6,918 nt of DNA from an uncultured Clostridium sp. (lineage in GTDB: Bacteria; Bacillota; Clostridia; TANB77; CAG-508), in NCBI GenBank assembly GCA_947568605.1, contig CANOPV010000045.1, positions 1 to 6,918 on the forward strand, written 5' to 3'. Positions 1-5,439 of the stretch are shown here, piece by piece (within the stretch, counting starts at the first letter, position 1; each line of letters begins with the position of its first letter). The position numbers were made by a program, and so were the translations under genes. The notes under the pieces were generated by a model. The model did not search any database and was not told the DNA's origin. It saw nothing but the letters and a program-made list of their open reading frames with translations.

Positions 1-698
1 GATTACAAAATCCGGGAATAGAACAGGTTATAGCAGAAGAATTACCATTACTAAAAAAAGTATATAAAAAACCAGTAATAGCAAATATAAGCGGATTTTC
101 AATAGACGAATATACATATTGTTGCGAAAAAATAGATAAAGAACAGCAAGTAGGAATAATAGAATTAAATATAAGTTGCCCTAATGTGCATAATGGAGGT
201 ATGACTTTTGGAACAAGTAAAGAATCAGCAAAAGAAGTAGTACAAGCAGTAAAAAAAGTTACAACAAAGCCATTATATGTAAAACTAACACCAAATGTTA
301 CAAATATAGTAGAGATAGCAAAAGCCTGTGAGGAAGCAGGAGCAGACGGAATTGTTTTAATAAATACATTATTAGGAATGAGAATAAACTTGAAAACAAG
401 AAAACCAGTAATAGCAAATAAAATGGGTGGTTTTTCAGGACCTGCAATATTTCCTGTTGCAACTAGAATGGTTTATCAAGTATATGAAGCGGTCAATATA
501 CCAATTATTGGAGTGGGTGGAATAGAAAAAGCAGAAGATGTTATAGAAATGATGCTTGCAGGTGCAACAGCAATACAAGTAGGTGCTGCTAATTTGAAAA
601 ATCCGTATGCTTGTAAAGAAATAATAGAGGCACTTCCGCAGGTTATGGATAAATATGGAATAAATAATTTACAAGAAATTATAGGTACAGCACATTAA
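1..698 (+). CDS. pyrD: Dihydroorotate dehydrogenase, PyrDB (class 1B) type, 5' partial
   Basis: Oxidises dihydroorotate to orotate with FMN in the cytoplasm, the fourth step of UMP synthesis. The frame is open from base 3 to the TAA at 696-698, giving 231 visible residues. By recalled alignment to Bacillus subtilis PyrD, about 70 N-terminal residues lie outside the window. Seen in the visible part: LQNPG at residues 1-5; ELNISCPNVHNGG at 54-66, with Cys59 as the expected catalytic base; INTLLGMR at 120-127; ANKMGGFSGPA at 138-148; and the FMN-phosphate segments IIGVGGI (168-174) and AGATAIQVGAAN (186-197). The GTG at 186 falls inside the catalytic motif and is not a start. Class 1B enzymes normally use NAD+ through the Fe-S/FAD partner PyrK, which would be expected upstream; that part is inference. 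A 636-bp spacer packed with repeats separates it from pyrF. Confidence 0.96.
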   Translation, partial: LQNPGIEQVIAEELPLLKKVYKKPVIANISGFSIDEYTYCCEKIDKEQQVGIIELNISCPNVHNGGMTFGTSKESAKEVVQAVKKVTTKPLYVKLTPNVTNIVEIAKACEEAGADGIVLINTLLGMRINLKTRKPVIANKMGGFSGPAIFPVATRMVYQVYEAVNIPIIGVGGIEKAEDVIEMMLAGATAIQVGAANLKNPYACKEIIEALPQVMDKYGINNLQEIIGTAH

Positions 699-757
699 AA
701 TACAATTCTATTTATTATTTAATAATTTATTTAAATTATTTTTTCGCTTCGCTACCT

Positions 758-1045
758 TCGGCTTAAAATTATTTTTAATAAAATTTTTTTAAATACTCTA
801 ACACAACCTATTTTTTACAGCATTTTTTTAAAAATTAGGTTCTCCACGGCTGGTAAAGACCTTTAATTTTTAAAATAAAATTAAATTTGCAATGTTGAAA
901 TTTATTTACTTTTTTAAATTTATCTGTCTTTACTGCGGGTCTCTCCACGCCTCACGGGCTGTCGAACCGTAATTTTGAAAAAAATCTGTAAAAAGGTTGT
1001 GAGATGAATTACATTAAAAATTTTATTTAAAATAATTTTCGCCTC
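758..1045. repeat. Long nested inverted repeat (MITE-like palindromic element)
   Basis: The core runs from C802 to G1001 (200 bp). CACAACCTATTTTTTACAG at 802-820 is matched by the reverse complement of CTGTAAAAAGGTTGTG at 986-1001. Further in, GTAAAGAC (853-860) pairs with GTCTTTAC (926-933), and the AT-rich centre is also roughly self-complementary. Outside the core, 758-790 is about 85 percent matched by the reverse complement of 1014-1045, so the whole region can fold back on itself. There is no ORF inside, and no clear target-site duplication at 802/1001. Size, terminal inverted repeats and lack of coding capacity resemble a MITE, but with only one copy in the window mobility is inference. 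It lies within the pyr operon transcript. Confidence 0.6.
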
Positions 1046-1104
1046 ACGCTTCGCTTTAAATATGTGTATTATAAATTTTATGCTAAATGGAAGAATGTAG
1101 AGTG

Positions 1105-1161
1105 ATGTAGGGGCGAAATCGGAAAGGTTACCCGTAAGGCTTGACCGAATTTCGCCCTAAA
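1105..1161. repeat. 57-nt dispersed hairpin repeat, copy 1
   Basis: Begins ATGTAGGGGCGAAATCGG and ends CCGAATTTCGCCCTAAA. GGGCGAAATCGG (1111-1122) pairs with CCGAATTTCGCCC (1145-1157) with a single bulged base. A second, closely similar copy lies at 2048-2105 between pyrF and pyrE. The GC-rich arms stand out sharply from the AT-rich surroundings. There is no U-tract after the stem, so it is not a standard terminator. It looks like a small dispersed palindromic repeat of the REP/MITE kind. Confidence 0.75.
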
Positions 1162-1190
1162 AATAAATACATATTTAAAAATACAGAGAA

Positions 1191-1290
1191 ATGTAGGGCG
1201 ACAATTGGTCGTCCGTTCTACGAAGAACTTGCTAAAACCTTGACCTCTTTATTTAAGGGGGCTGTTATCGAAGATTACTGGGGGGTTCTT
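1191..1290. repeat. Cluster of short hairpins, probable dispersed intergenic repeat
   Basis: Starts ATGTAGGGCGA, like the 57-nt repeat just upstream, but continues differently. GGGCGAC-AATTG-GTCGTCC (1196-1214) forms a 7-bp stem with one G-T pair. GTTCT (1215-1219) pairs with AGAAC (1224-1228), CCTCTT (1244-1249) with AAGGGG (1255-1260), and ATC-GAA-GAT (1267-1275) forms a small hairpin. AAGAAC (1223-1228) can also pair with GTTCTT (1284-1289), enclosing the group. From memory, similar GC-rich modules are common between genes in low-GC clostridial genomes, but copy number cannot be judged here. There is no coding potential. Confidence 0.45.
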
Positions 1291-1322
1291 TAATGTGAAT
1301 TTTATTATATAAAATTAAATAA

Positions 1323-1328
1323 AAGGAG
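1323..1328 (+). promoter_or_regulatory. Ribosome binding site of pyrF
   Basis: AGGAGG at 1324-1329, within AAAAGGAGGAAAAAATG, lies about 5-6 bases before the ATG at 1335. This is a near-perfect Shine-Dalgarno sequence, so pyrF can be initiated independently although it is 636 bp from pyrD. I see no convincing promoter in 1290-1322. Confidence 0.8.
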
Positions 1329-1334
1329 GAAAAA

Positions 1335-2034
1335 ATGGGAAAAGATGTAATAATTGCTTGTGATTTCAAAAGCAAAGAAGAAACATTAAAATTTTTAGAC
1401 AAATTTTCAGAAGAAAAGCTATTTTTAAAAATAGGAATGGAATTATTTTATGCAGAAGGACCAGACATAGTACGAGAAATAAAGAAAAGAGGGCATAAAA
1501 TATTTTTAGATTTAAAATTACACGATATACCAAATACAGTAGAAAAAGCAATGGCAACACTTGCAAAACTTGATATAGATATGTGTAATGTACACGCAAG
1601 TGGTACAATAGATATGATGGTATCTGCAAAAAAAGGTTTAACAAGAGAAGATGGTTCATCTCCAATATTAATTGCAGTAACACAATTAACATCAACAAGT
1701 CAAGAAAGAATGCAAAAAGAATTATTAATAGAAAAGCCAATAGATGAGGTAGTATTAAAATATGCAGAAAATACTAAAACAGCAGGATTAGATGGAATAG
1801 TATGCTCACCATTAGAAGTTAAAAAAGTAAAAGAAAAACTACGGAAGAGACTTTCTATGTATAACACCAGGAATAAGATTTGAAACAGATGATAAAGGCG
1901 ACCAAGTAAGAATAACAACACCAAAAAAAGCAAAAGAATTAGGTTCAGACTATATAGTAGTAGGAAGACCGATAACAAAAGCAGATAACCCAGTAGAAGC
2001 ATATAAAAGATGTGTACAAGATTTTTGCAATTAG
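1335..2034 (+). pseudogene. pyrF: Orotidine 5'-phosphate decarboxylase, interrupted by a one-base frameshift
   Basis: PyrF decarboxylates OMP to UMP, the last step of the pathway. The first frame runs from ATG 1335 and stops at 1881-1883. It carries the type-1 active-site motif DLKLHDIPNT (residues 59-68, the D-K-x-x-D residues being Asp59, Lys61, Asp64) and IAVTQLTSTS. From about 1843 the homology continues in the next frame to TAG 2032-2034: GRDFLCITPGIR, then IVVGRPITKADNP, the usual C-terminal phosphate-binding part. Removing one base near 1834-1842 restores a 232-residue protein of normal length. The VCS to TPGIR spacing is then 18 residues, as in B. subtilis PyrF recalled from memory. 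An A5 run (1834-1838) and the bases CTAC (1839-1842) are the likely sites. No stop or other decay is seen elsewhere, so a sequencing error or very recent mutation is more likely than an old pseudogene. Confidence 0.9.
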
Positions 2035-2047
2035 AAATATTATAATA

Positions 2048-2105
2048 ATGTAGGGGCGAAATCGGAAAGGAATACCCGTAAGATACGACCGAATTTCGCC
2101 CTAAA
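2048..2105. repeat. 58-nt dispersed hairpin repeat, copy 2
   Basis: Second copy of the element at 1105-1161, in the same orientation. The arms GGGCGAAATCGG (2054-2065) and CCGAATTTCGCCC (2089-2101) are identical to copy 1. The loop differs at several bases (GGAATACCCGTAAGATACGA against GGTTACCCGTAAGGCTTGA). Conserved arms with a drifting loop suggest that the folded shape, or the ends, are what is kept. It fills most of the pyrF-pyrE spacer and ends about 60 bp before the pyrE start. Confidence 0.75.
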
Positions 2106-2163
2106 TAAAGATTATATAAATATTAAATTTATTAATAAAATAAAAATGAAAGGATGATTAAAA

Positions 2164-2802
2164 ATGGAAAATTTAGAAAGAGAAATAGCAAAAGATTTAT
2201 TAAAAATAGAGGCAATATTTTTAAGACCTCAAGACCCATTTATATGGGCAAGTGGGATAAAAAGCCCAATTTACTGTGATAACAGATTAACATTAACTTC
2301 ACTAGAAGTTAGAACACAAGTAGAAAATGGATTAGCAAAAATAATAAAAGAAAATTATCCACAAGTAGAGGTTTTAATGGGAACAAGTACAGCAGGAATT
2401 GCGCACGCTGCAATAACAGCAGATATATTAAACTTACCAATGGGATATGTACGAGGAAGCAATAAAGACCACGGAAGAAAAAATCAAATAGAAGGAAAAT
2501 TAGAAAAAGGACAAAAAGTTGTAGTAATAGAAGACTTAATTTCAACAGGTGGAAGCGTAATAGATGTAGTAAATGTATTAAGAGAAGCAGGAGCAGAAGT
2601 ATTAGGAATTGCAAGTATATTTACCTATAATATGGAAAAAAGTAGAAACAAATTAGAACAAGCAAAAGTAAAAAATATAAGTTTATCAAATTTTGATGTA
2701 ATGGTACAAGTTGCAGCAGAAGAAGGCTATATAAAAGAAGAAGATATTAAAAATTTAATAGCATTTAGAAATAATCCAAGTGATGAAAGTTGGATAAAAT
2801 AG
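2164..2802 (+). CDS. pyrE: Orotate phosphoribosyltransferase
   Basis: Transfers the phosphoribosyl group of PRPP to orotate to make OMP, the substrate of PyrF. The 212-residue length is normal for the family. Seen: WASGIKSPIYCDNR at 28-41 (substrate-binding N-terminal region), MGTSTAGIAHA at 72-82, the flexible catalytic loop KDHGRKNQIEG at 101-111 (Lys101, His103, Arg105, Lys106), and the PRPP-binding signature VVVIEDLISTGGS at 119-131 with its acidic pair Glu123-Asp124. The start is supported by GAAAGGATG at 2148-2156, about 8 bases upstream. It follows pyrF by 129 bp, a gap largely taken by a hairpin repeat, and is followed by a palindromic spacer before pyrB. PyrE and PyrF act in sequence, and adjacency is common in Firmicutes. 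Confidence 0.97.
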   Translation: MENLEREIAKDLLKIEAIFLRPQDPFIWASGIKSPIYCDNRLTLTSLEVRTQVENGLAKIIKENYPQVEVLMGTSTAGIAHAAITADILNLPMGYVRGSNKDHGRKNQIEGKLEKGQKVVVIEDLISTGGSVIDVVNVLREAGAEVLGIASIFTYNMEKSRNKLEQAKVKNISLSNFDVMVQVAAEEGYIKEEDIKNLIAFRNNPSDESWIK

Positions 2803-2808
2803 AAGCAA

Positions 2809-2936
2809 AAGTTTGAAAAATAATCAGCATCTTAAAGTCGTTATTCCAAATATTCAAAATGCTAAGCGAGCATAAAAGCACGCCTCCGCTTTTGAAATTT
2901 GGAATGCCTAGCAATATACTAATTCTTTTTCAAACT
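2809..2936. repeat. ~128-bp imperfect palindrome between pyrE and pyrB
   Basis: The left half, starting AAGTTTGAAAAATAAT (2809-2824), matches the reverse complement of the right half, which ends ATTCTTTTTCAAACTT (2921-2936). Matching continues inward with few gaps: ATTCCAAAT (2843-2851) against ATTTGGAAT (2897-2905), and TTCAAAA (2853-2859) against TTTTGAA (2889-2895), closing near 2873. In RNA it would make a hairpin of roughly 60 interrupted base pairs. It lacks a U-tract, so it is not an intrinsic terminator, and it contains no ORF. It starts only 7 bases after the pyrE stop. Its ends differ from the element at 758-1045, so it is a separate family. Confidence 0.7.
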
Positions 2937-2964
2937 TGATTTATAACTTAGGAAGGTATGAAAA

Positions 2965-4050
2965 ATGAAAAATTTAATAGGAATAGAAGATTTATCAAAA
3001 GAAGAAATAAATGAATTAATAGAAGTTGCAAAAGATATTATAAAAAATAAAAATAAATATTCAGAAAAGTGTAAAGGCAAGATATTAGCAACACTATTTT
3101 TTGAGCCAAGTACAAGAACAAGATTAAGTTTTGAATCAGCAATGTTAAGTTTAGGGGGAAGCGTATTAGGATTTTCAGAAGCAACAAATTCATCAATAGC
3201 AAAAGGAGAGACAGTCGCAGACACAATAAAAGTAGTAACCAGTTATTCAGATATTATAGTAATGAGGCATCCAAAAGAAGGGGCACCAGTAGTTGCAAAA
3301 ATGAATTCAAAAATTCCAATTATAAATGCAGGAGATGGAGGACATAACCATCCAACACAAACCTTAACAGACCTATTAACAATTAGTAAAGAAAAAGGAA
3401 AAATAGAAAATTTAACAGTAGGTCTTTGTGGAGATTTAAAATATGGAAGAACGGTACATTCACTTGTAACAGCATTATCACAATACCCTAATATCAAATT
3501 TATATTTATTTCCCCTAATGAATTAAAAATGCCAGATTATATAAAAACAGAAATATTAAATAAAAAACAAGTAGAATATACTGAAATACAAGACTTAGAA
3601 AATGCTATAAGCAAATTAGATATTTTATATATGACAAGAGTACAAAGAGAAAGATTTTCAAATGAAGAAGAATATAATAGATTAAAAGATTGTTATATTT
3701 TGAACAAAGAGAAAATGCAAAAAGCAAAAAAAGATTTATGTGTATTGCATCCACTACCAAGAGTAAATGAAATTTCAGTTGAAGTAGACGAAGATGAAAG
3801 AGCGTGTTATTTTAAACAAGCAGAATGTGGAAGATATATAAGAATGGCATTAATTTTGAAATTATTAGAAATAGATACAATAAAAGAAAGTGAAGATAAA
3901 GAAGCATCAGAGCAAATAATAAATAAATTTGAATGCAAAAATCCAAATTGTATCACCTCAGTAGAAAGAGGAATAAAACAAATATGTTATTTAACAAACA
4001 ATATATATAGATGTAAATATTGTGATGAAGAAATAAAACAAGGAGAATAG
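2965..4050 (+). CDS. pyrB: Aspartate carbamoyltransferase fused to a PyrI-type zinc domain
   Basis: Condenses carbamoyl phosphate and aspartate to carbamoyl-aspartate. The catalytic part covers about residues 1-305: FEPSTRTR (46-53, carbamoyl-phosphate loop), SSIAKGETVADT (76-87), HNHPTQTLTDL (127-137), CGDLKYGRTVHSL (155-167), LHPLPR (261-266) and DERACYFKQ (277-285). Stand-alone PyrB is about 305-310 residues; this protein has 361. The extra tail has Cys324-x4-Cys329 and Cys350-x2-Cys353, the same arrangement as the C-terminal zinc domain of E. coli PyrI (x4, then x23, then x2; here x20 in the middle). PyrI's N-terminal nucleotide-binding domain is absent. In E. coli the zinc domain is the part that contacts the catalytic chain, so a structural role without ATP/CTP control is a fair inference. 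The ATG at 2965 is preceded by AGGAAGG at 2950-2956; an ATG at 2958 is out of frame. Confidence 0.95.
   Translation: MKNLIGIEDLSKEEINELIEVAKDIIKNKNKYSEKCKGKILATLFFEPSTRTRLSFESAMLSLGGSVLGFSEATNSSIAKGETVADTIKVVTSYSDIIVMRHPKEGAPVVAKMNSKIPIINAGDGGHNHPTQTLTDLLTISKEKGKIENLTVGLCGDLKYGRTVHSLVTALSQYPNIKFIFISPNELKMPDYIKTEILNKKQVEYTEIQDLENAISKLDILYMTRVQRERFSNEEEYNRLKDCYILNKEKMQKAKKDLCVLHPLPRVNEISVEVDEDERACYFKQAECGRYIRMALILKLLEIDTIKESEDKEASEQIINKFECKNPNCITSVERGIKQICYLTNNIYRCKYCDEEIKQGE
4041..4045 (+). promoter_or_regulatory. Ribosome binding site inside the pyrB 3' end
   Basis: AGGAG lies in the last codons of pyrB, 6 bases before the ATG at 4052, and the pyrB stop codon (4048-4050) sits between the two. 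This arrangement points to translational coupling of the small gene to pyrB. Confidence 0.8.
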
Positions 4051-4051
4051 A

Positions 4052-4453
4052 ATGAAAGATTTATTAAAGAGTAATATATATGATGTAGATGAAACAATTG
4101 TTATAGTAGGTAGTTGTTTAAAGAATATGCAACCAAAAGGATATGAAAAAATAGAGAAAATATCCAAAAACATATATGAATTATGCCTAGAAGAAACGCA
4201 TATAAATATGGCTATAACTAAAATAGGTGGTATATTAAGAACAGGAAAAGTTAAAAATATAATATTTGCAACAGTAGATAAATCACCACATTGTGTACAA
4301 GTACATTATATAAGAAATGAATTAGAGAAAATGATGAATTTAAAAGATATAAACATTACAAATTATGTAGTTGTAGAAAATGAACTAATAGAAATAAATA
4401 ATGAAATAATTTCACTTTCAAAAACATTAAGTAAACTAAAAGGAAAGATGTAA
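4052..4453 (+). CDS. Small protein of unknown function, coupled to pyrB
   Basis: I do not recognise this 133-residue protein. It is soluble, with no signal peptide or membrane segment. The N-terminal hydrophobic strand ETIVIVGSCLKNMQPKGYEKI (residues 14-34) and a second strand KNIIFATVDKSPHCVQVHY (68-86) suggest an alpha/beta fold. Cys22, His80, Cys81 and His85 sit at the ends of these strands and could form a metal or active site; that is inference. The C-terminal part (about 107-133) is likely helical. The start lies one base after the pyrB stop, with its ribosome site in pyrB, so it is probably made in step with PyrB. It shows no resemblance to the PyrI nucleotide-binding domain that PyrB lacks. 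The base composition matches the neighbouring pyr genes, which suggests a resident operon member. Confidence 0.85.
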   Translation: MKDLLKSNIYDVDETIVIVGSCLKNMQPKGYEKIEKISKNIYELCLEETHINMAITKIGGILRTGKVKNIIFATVDKSPHCVQVHYIRNELEKMMNLKDINITNYVVVENELIEINNEIISLSKTLSKLKGKM

Positions 4454-4455
4454 TA

Positions 4456-4502
4456 AGGGTAATTTTATTATGAAATTGCAATAACTAATGAAAAATTACC
4501 CT
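4456..4502 (+). terminator. Stem-loop at the end of the pyr operon, possible terminator
   Basis: AGGGTAATTTT (4456-4466) pairs perfectly with AAAATTACCCT (4492-4502) over a 25-base loop. It begins 3 bases after the last operon gene, a fitting place for a transcript end, but no U-tract follows. It may act as a 3'-end stabiliser or weak terminator rather than a strong intrinsic one. Confidence 0.45.
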
Positions 4503-4521
4503 GAAAATGCAAAAAATTGTA

Positions 4522-4550
4522 TTGACAATTTAATATAAATATGGTAATAT
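4522..4550 (+). promoter_or_regulatory. Sigma-A-type promoter of the tRNA-Arg gene
   Basis: TTGACA (4522-4527, full consensus), a 17-base spacer and TAATAT (4545-4550). The tRNA begins 21 bases after the -10 box, leaving room for a short 5' leader. It separates tRNA expression from the pyr operon. Confidence 0.85.
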
Positions 4551-4570
4551 AGTAAATGCGTTAAGTATAT

Positions 4571-4647
4571 GGGTCAGTAGCTCAGTTGGATAGAGCATTG
4601 GCCTTCTAAGCCAAGGGTCGGGGGTTCGAATCCCTTCTGGCTCACCA
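4571..4647 (+). tRNA. tRNA-Arg (anticodon TCT)
   Basis: A complete 77-nt tRNA with encoded CCA. The acceptor arm is GGGTCAG/CTGGCTC (with G-T pairs), followed by discriminator A and CCA at 4645-4647. The anticodon arm TTGGC-CTTCTAA-GCCAA places TCT at the anticodon, reading AGA. The T arm contains GGGTTCGAATCCC-like sequence (GGGGGTTCGAATCCCTT). AGA is by far the commonest arginine codon in these genes, so this is a high-demand tRNA. Its last bases recur at 6043-6054, suggesting use as an integration site. Confidence 0.97.
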
Positions 4648-4652
4648 TAACA

Positions 4653-4676
4653 GTCTTATATAAACCCGTATAAGAC
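4653..4676 (+). other. Short perfect hairpin in the tRNA 3' trailer
   Basis: GTCTTATA (4653-4660) and TATAAGAC (4669-4676) form a perfect 8-bp stem with loop TAAACCCG, 5 bases after the tRNA CCA end. It is not followed by T's, so it is not itself a terminator. It may mark the 3' trailer for processing, or be part of the joint of an inserted segment. Confidence 0.4.
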
Positions 4677-4682
4677 AAAAAG

Positions 4683-4730
4683 AAACCATCTCAATTTACA
4701 TTTCTGTATTTTGAGATGGTTTTTATTTAT
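4683..4730. terminator. Bidirectional terminator between tRNA-Arg and the minus-strand gene
   Basis: AAACCATCTCAA (4683-4694) pairs with TTGAGATGGTTT (4711-4722), a perfect 12-bp stem. It is followed by TTTTTATTTATTTT on the + strand and, read on the minus strand, by TTTCTTTTTG. It can end the tRNA transcript from the left and the deoxyribosyltransferase-like transcript from the right. Confidence 0.85.
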
Positions 4731-4742
4731 TTTATAATTTAT

Positions 4743-5180
4743 CTATTTTCTATATCTTTTTAAAAATTCCTCTAATTCATTTTCGTTTGCAAATATTTCT
4801 TCAAAAATATTATATAAAGTATCTGTTGCTTCATATTCTCCTATTGCATAACATTTTTTTCCTAATCCAAAAGCAATTCCTGACTCTATATGTGCTGCGT
4901 TTCCTGCTGGTAAAACCAATAATAAATTTTTAGAACTTTTTTCTCCATTCATATCATTTTCAAATAATTTTAATACAATATCACTTTTTAAGTCTAATGT
5001 TTCAAATTCTTTTTGTCTTTCTTCTGGTGATTGACTATTATTACCGTAACCCCAATCTTTTTCATTTTTTAAAAAGCAATAATATGATATATTATATTTA
5101 TCAAACAACGAACATATTTTTAAAATATTTTCTTTATTTCTAGCTCTACCTGCTATAAAAAATTCATATTTATTTTCCAT
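4743..5180 (-). CDS. Nucleoside 2-deoxyribosyltransferase-like protein
   Basis: A 145-residue protein. The segment LLLVLPAGNAAHIESGIAFG (residues 87-106), followed by LGKKCYAIG, is typical of the nucleoside 2-deoxyribosyltransferase-like fold: a strand, then a PAG-x-x-A-H loop, then Glu99 at the position of the usual catalytic glutamate, then a helix and a GLGK turn. The N-terminus EFFIAGRA is the usual first strand. Members cleave or transfer N-glycosidic bonds of nucleosides or nucleotides; the substrate here is unknown. An upstream ATG at 5198 would add six residues. I choose 5180 because TAGGA (minus strand, near 5188-5192) is well spaced for it, and the promoter at 5208-5236 would start RNA close to 5201, leaving no leader for 5198. 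It is transcribed away from the CptIN-type locus. Confidence 0.8.
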   Translation of the reverse strand: MENKYEFFIAGRARNKENILKICSLFDKYNISYYCFLKNEKDWGYGNNSQSPEERQKEFETLDLKSDIVLKLFENDMNGEKSSKNLLLVLPAGNAAHIESGIAFGLGKKCYAIGEYEATDTLYNIFEEIFANENELEEFLKRYRK

Positions 5181-5207
5181 AAAATATCCTACTTTCATTT
5201 TTTTACT

Positions 5208-5236
5208 ATTATATTTGATTTTTTCTATACTTTCAA
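5208..5236 (-). promoter_or_regulatory. Promoter of the deoxyribosyltransferase-like gene, with a palindrome on its -35 box
   Basis: Read on the minus strand: TTGAAA (5231-5236), a 17-base spacer and TATAAT (5208-5213). The perfect inverted repeat TATACTT-TC-AAGTATA (5226-5241) covers the -35 box, where a repressor could block RNA polymerase. The promoter is well supported; an operator role for the palindrome is inference. Confidence 0.7.
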
Positions 5237-5297
5237 GTATAATATCACTTTTTTCTAATAATACTAATAATATATTAGTAAATCTTACACAAAATTA

Positions 5298-5326
5298 TTG
5301 CAAATGTTATACTTTTGTGTTATACT
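5298..5326 (+). promoter_or_regulatory. Promoter of the CptIN-type antitoxin RNA
   Basis: TTGCAA (5298-5303), a 17-base spacer and TATACT (5321-5326). Transcription would start near 5333, directly before the first RNA repeat. An 8-bp inverted repeat, ACACAAAA (5287-5294) and TTTTGTGT (5313-5320), brackets the -35 box and spacer and could be an operator. Confidence 0.75.
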
Positions 5327-5336
5327 AATATTATAA

Positions 5337-5383
5337 AAATGGAGGACACGACCTATAGTGTCGGTAAAGAGGATAGGTGTAAC
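5337..5383 (+). repeat. Antitoxin RNA repeat, unit 1 (47 nt)
   Basis: Aligned with unit 2, it shares AATGGA, GACACGAC and GTGTC in register. It differs mostly in the second pseudoknot helix and the linker GGTAAAGAGG between the helices. Confidence 0.85.
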
Positions 5384-5430
5384 AAATGGAAGACACGACT
5401 TGCAGTGTCTATAAATAGGGCAAGTTAAAA
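5384..5430 (+). repeat. Antitoxin RNA repeat, unit 2 (46-47 nt)
   Basis: Second copy of the pseudoknot unit, followed by AAATGTATATG, which looks like the first few bases of an unfinished third unit before the terminator stem. Its first helix can extend to 6 bp (A5391-T5410). Confidence 0.85.
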
Positions 5431-5439
5431 AATGTATAT

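Noticed and set aside
186..698. A separate gene starting at GTG 186
   Set aside because: The frame is open to the window start, and the GTG encodes the Val of the conserved NISCPNV catalytic motif of pyrD.
1820..1860. Programmed ribosomal frameshift in pyrF
   Set aside because: No slippery heptamer, no internal Shine-Dalgarno-like stimulator and no clear downstream structure at the junction, and I know of no recoding in PyrF.
2809..2936. Intrinsic terminator after pyrE
   Set aside because: The stem is far too long and interrupted, no U-tract follows, and pyrB continues the operon.
1366..3497. Minus-strand ORFs across pyrF, pyrE and pyrB
   Set aside because: They are leucine/phenylalanine-rich mirror frames of A-rich genes, without ribosome sites or domain features.
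5181..5198. ATG 5198 as start of the deoxyribosyltransferase-like gene
   Set aside because: No ribosome site precedes it and the predicted RNA start is about 3 bases away; the ATG at 5180 has TAGGA at proper spacing.
5337..5434. CRISPR array
   Set aside because: Only two units with no spacers; the differences between units keep pseudoknot pairing, and a toxin gene follows, so an RNA antitoxin explains it better.
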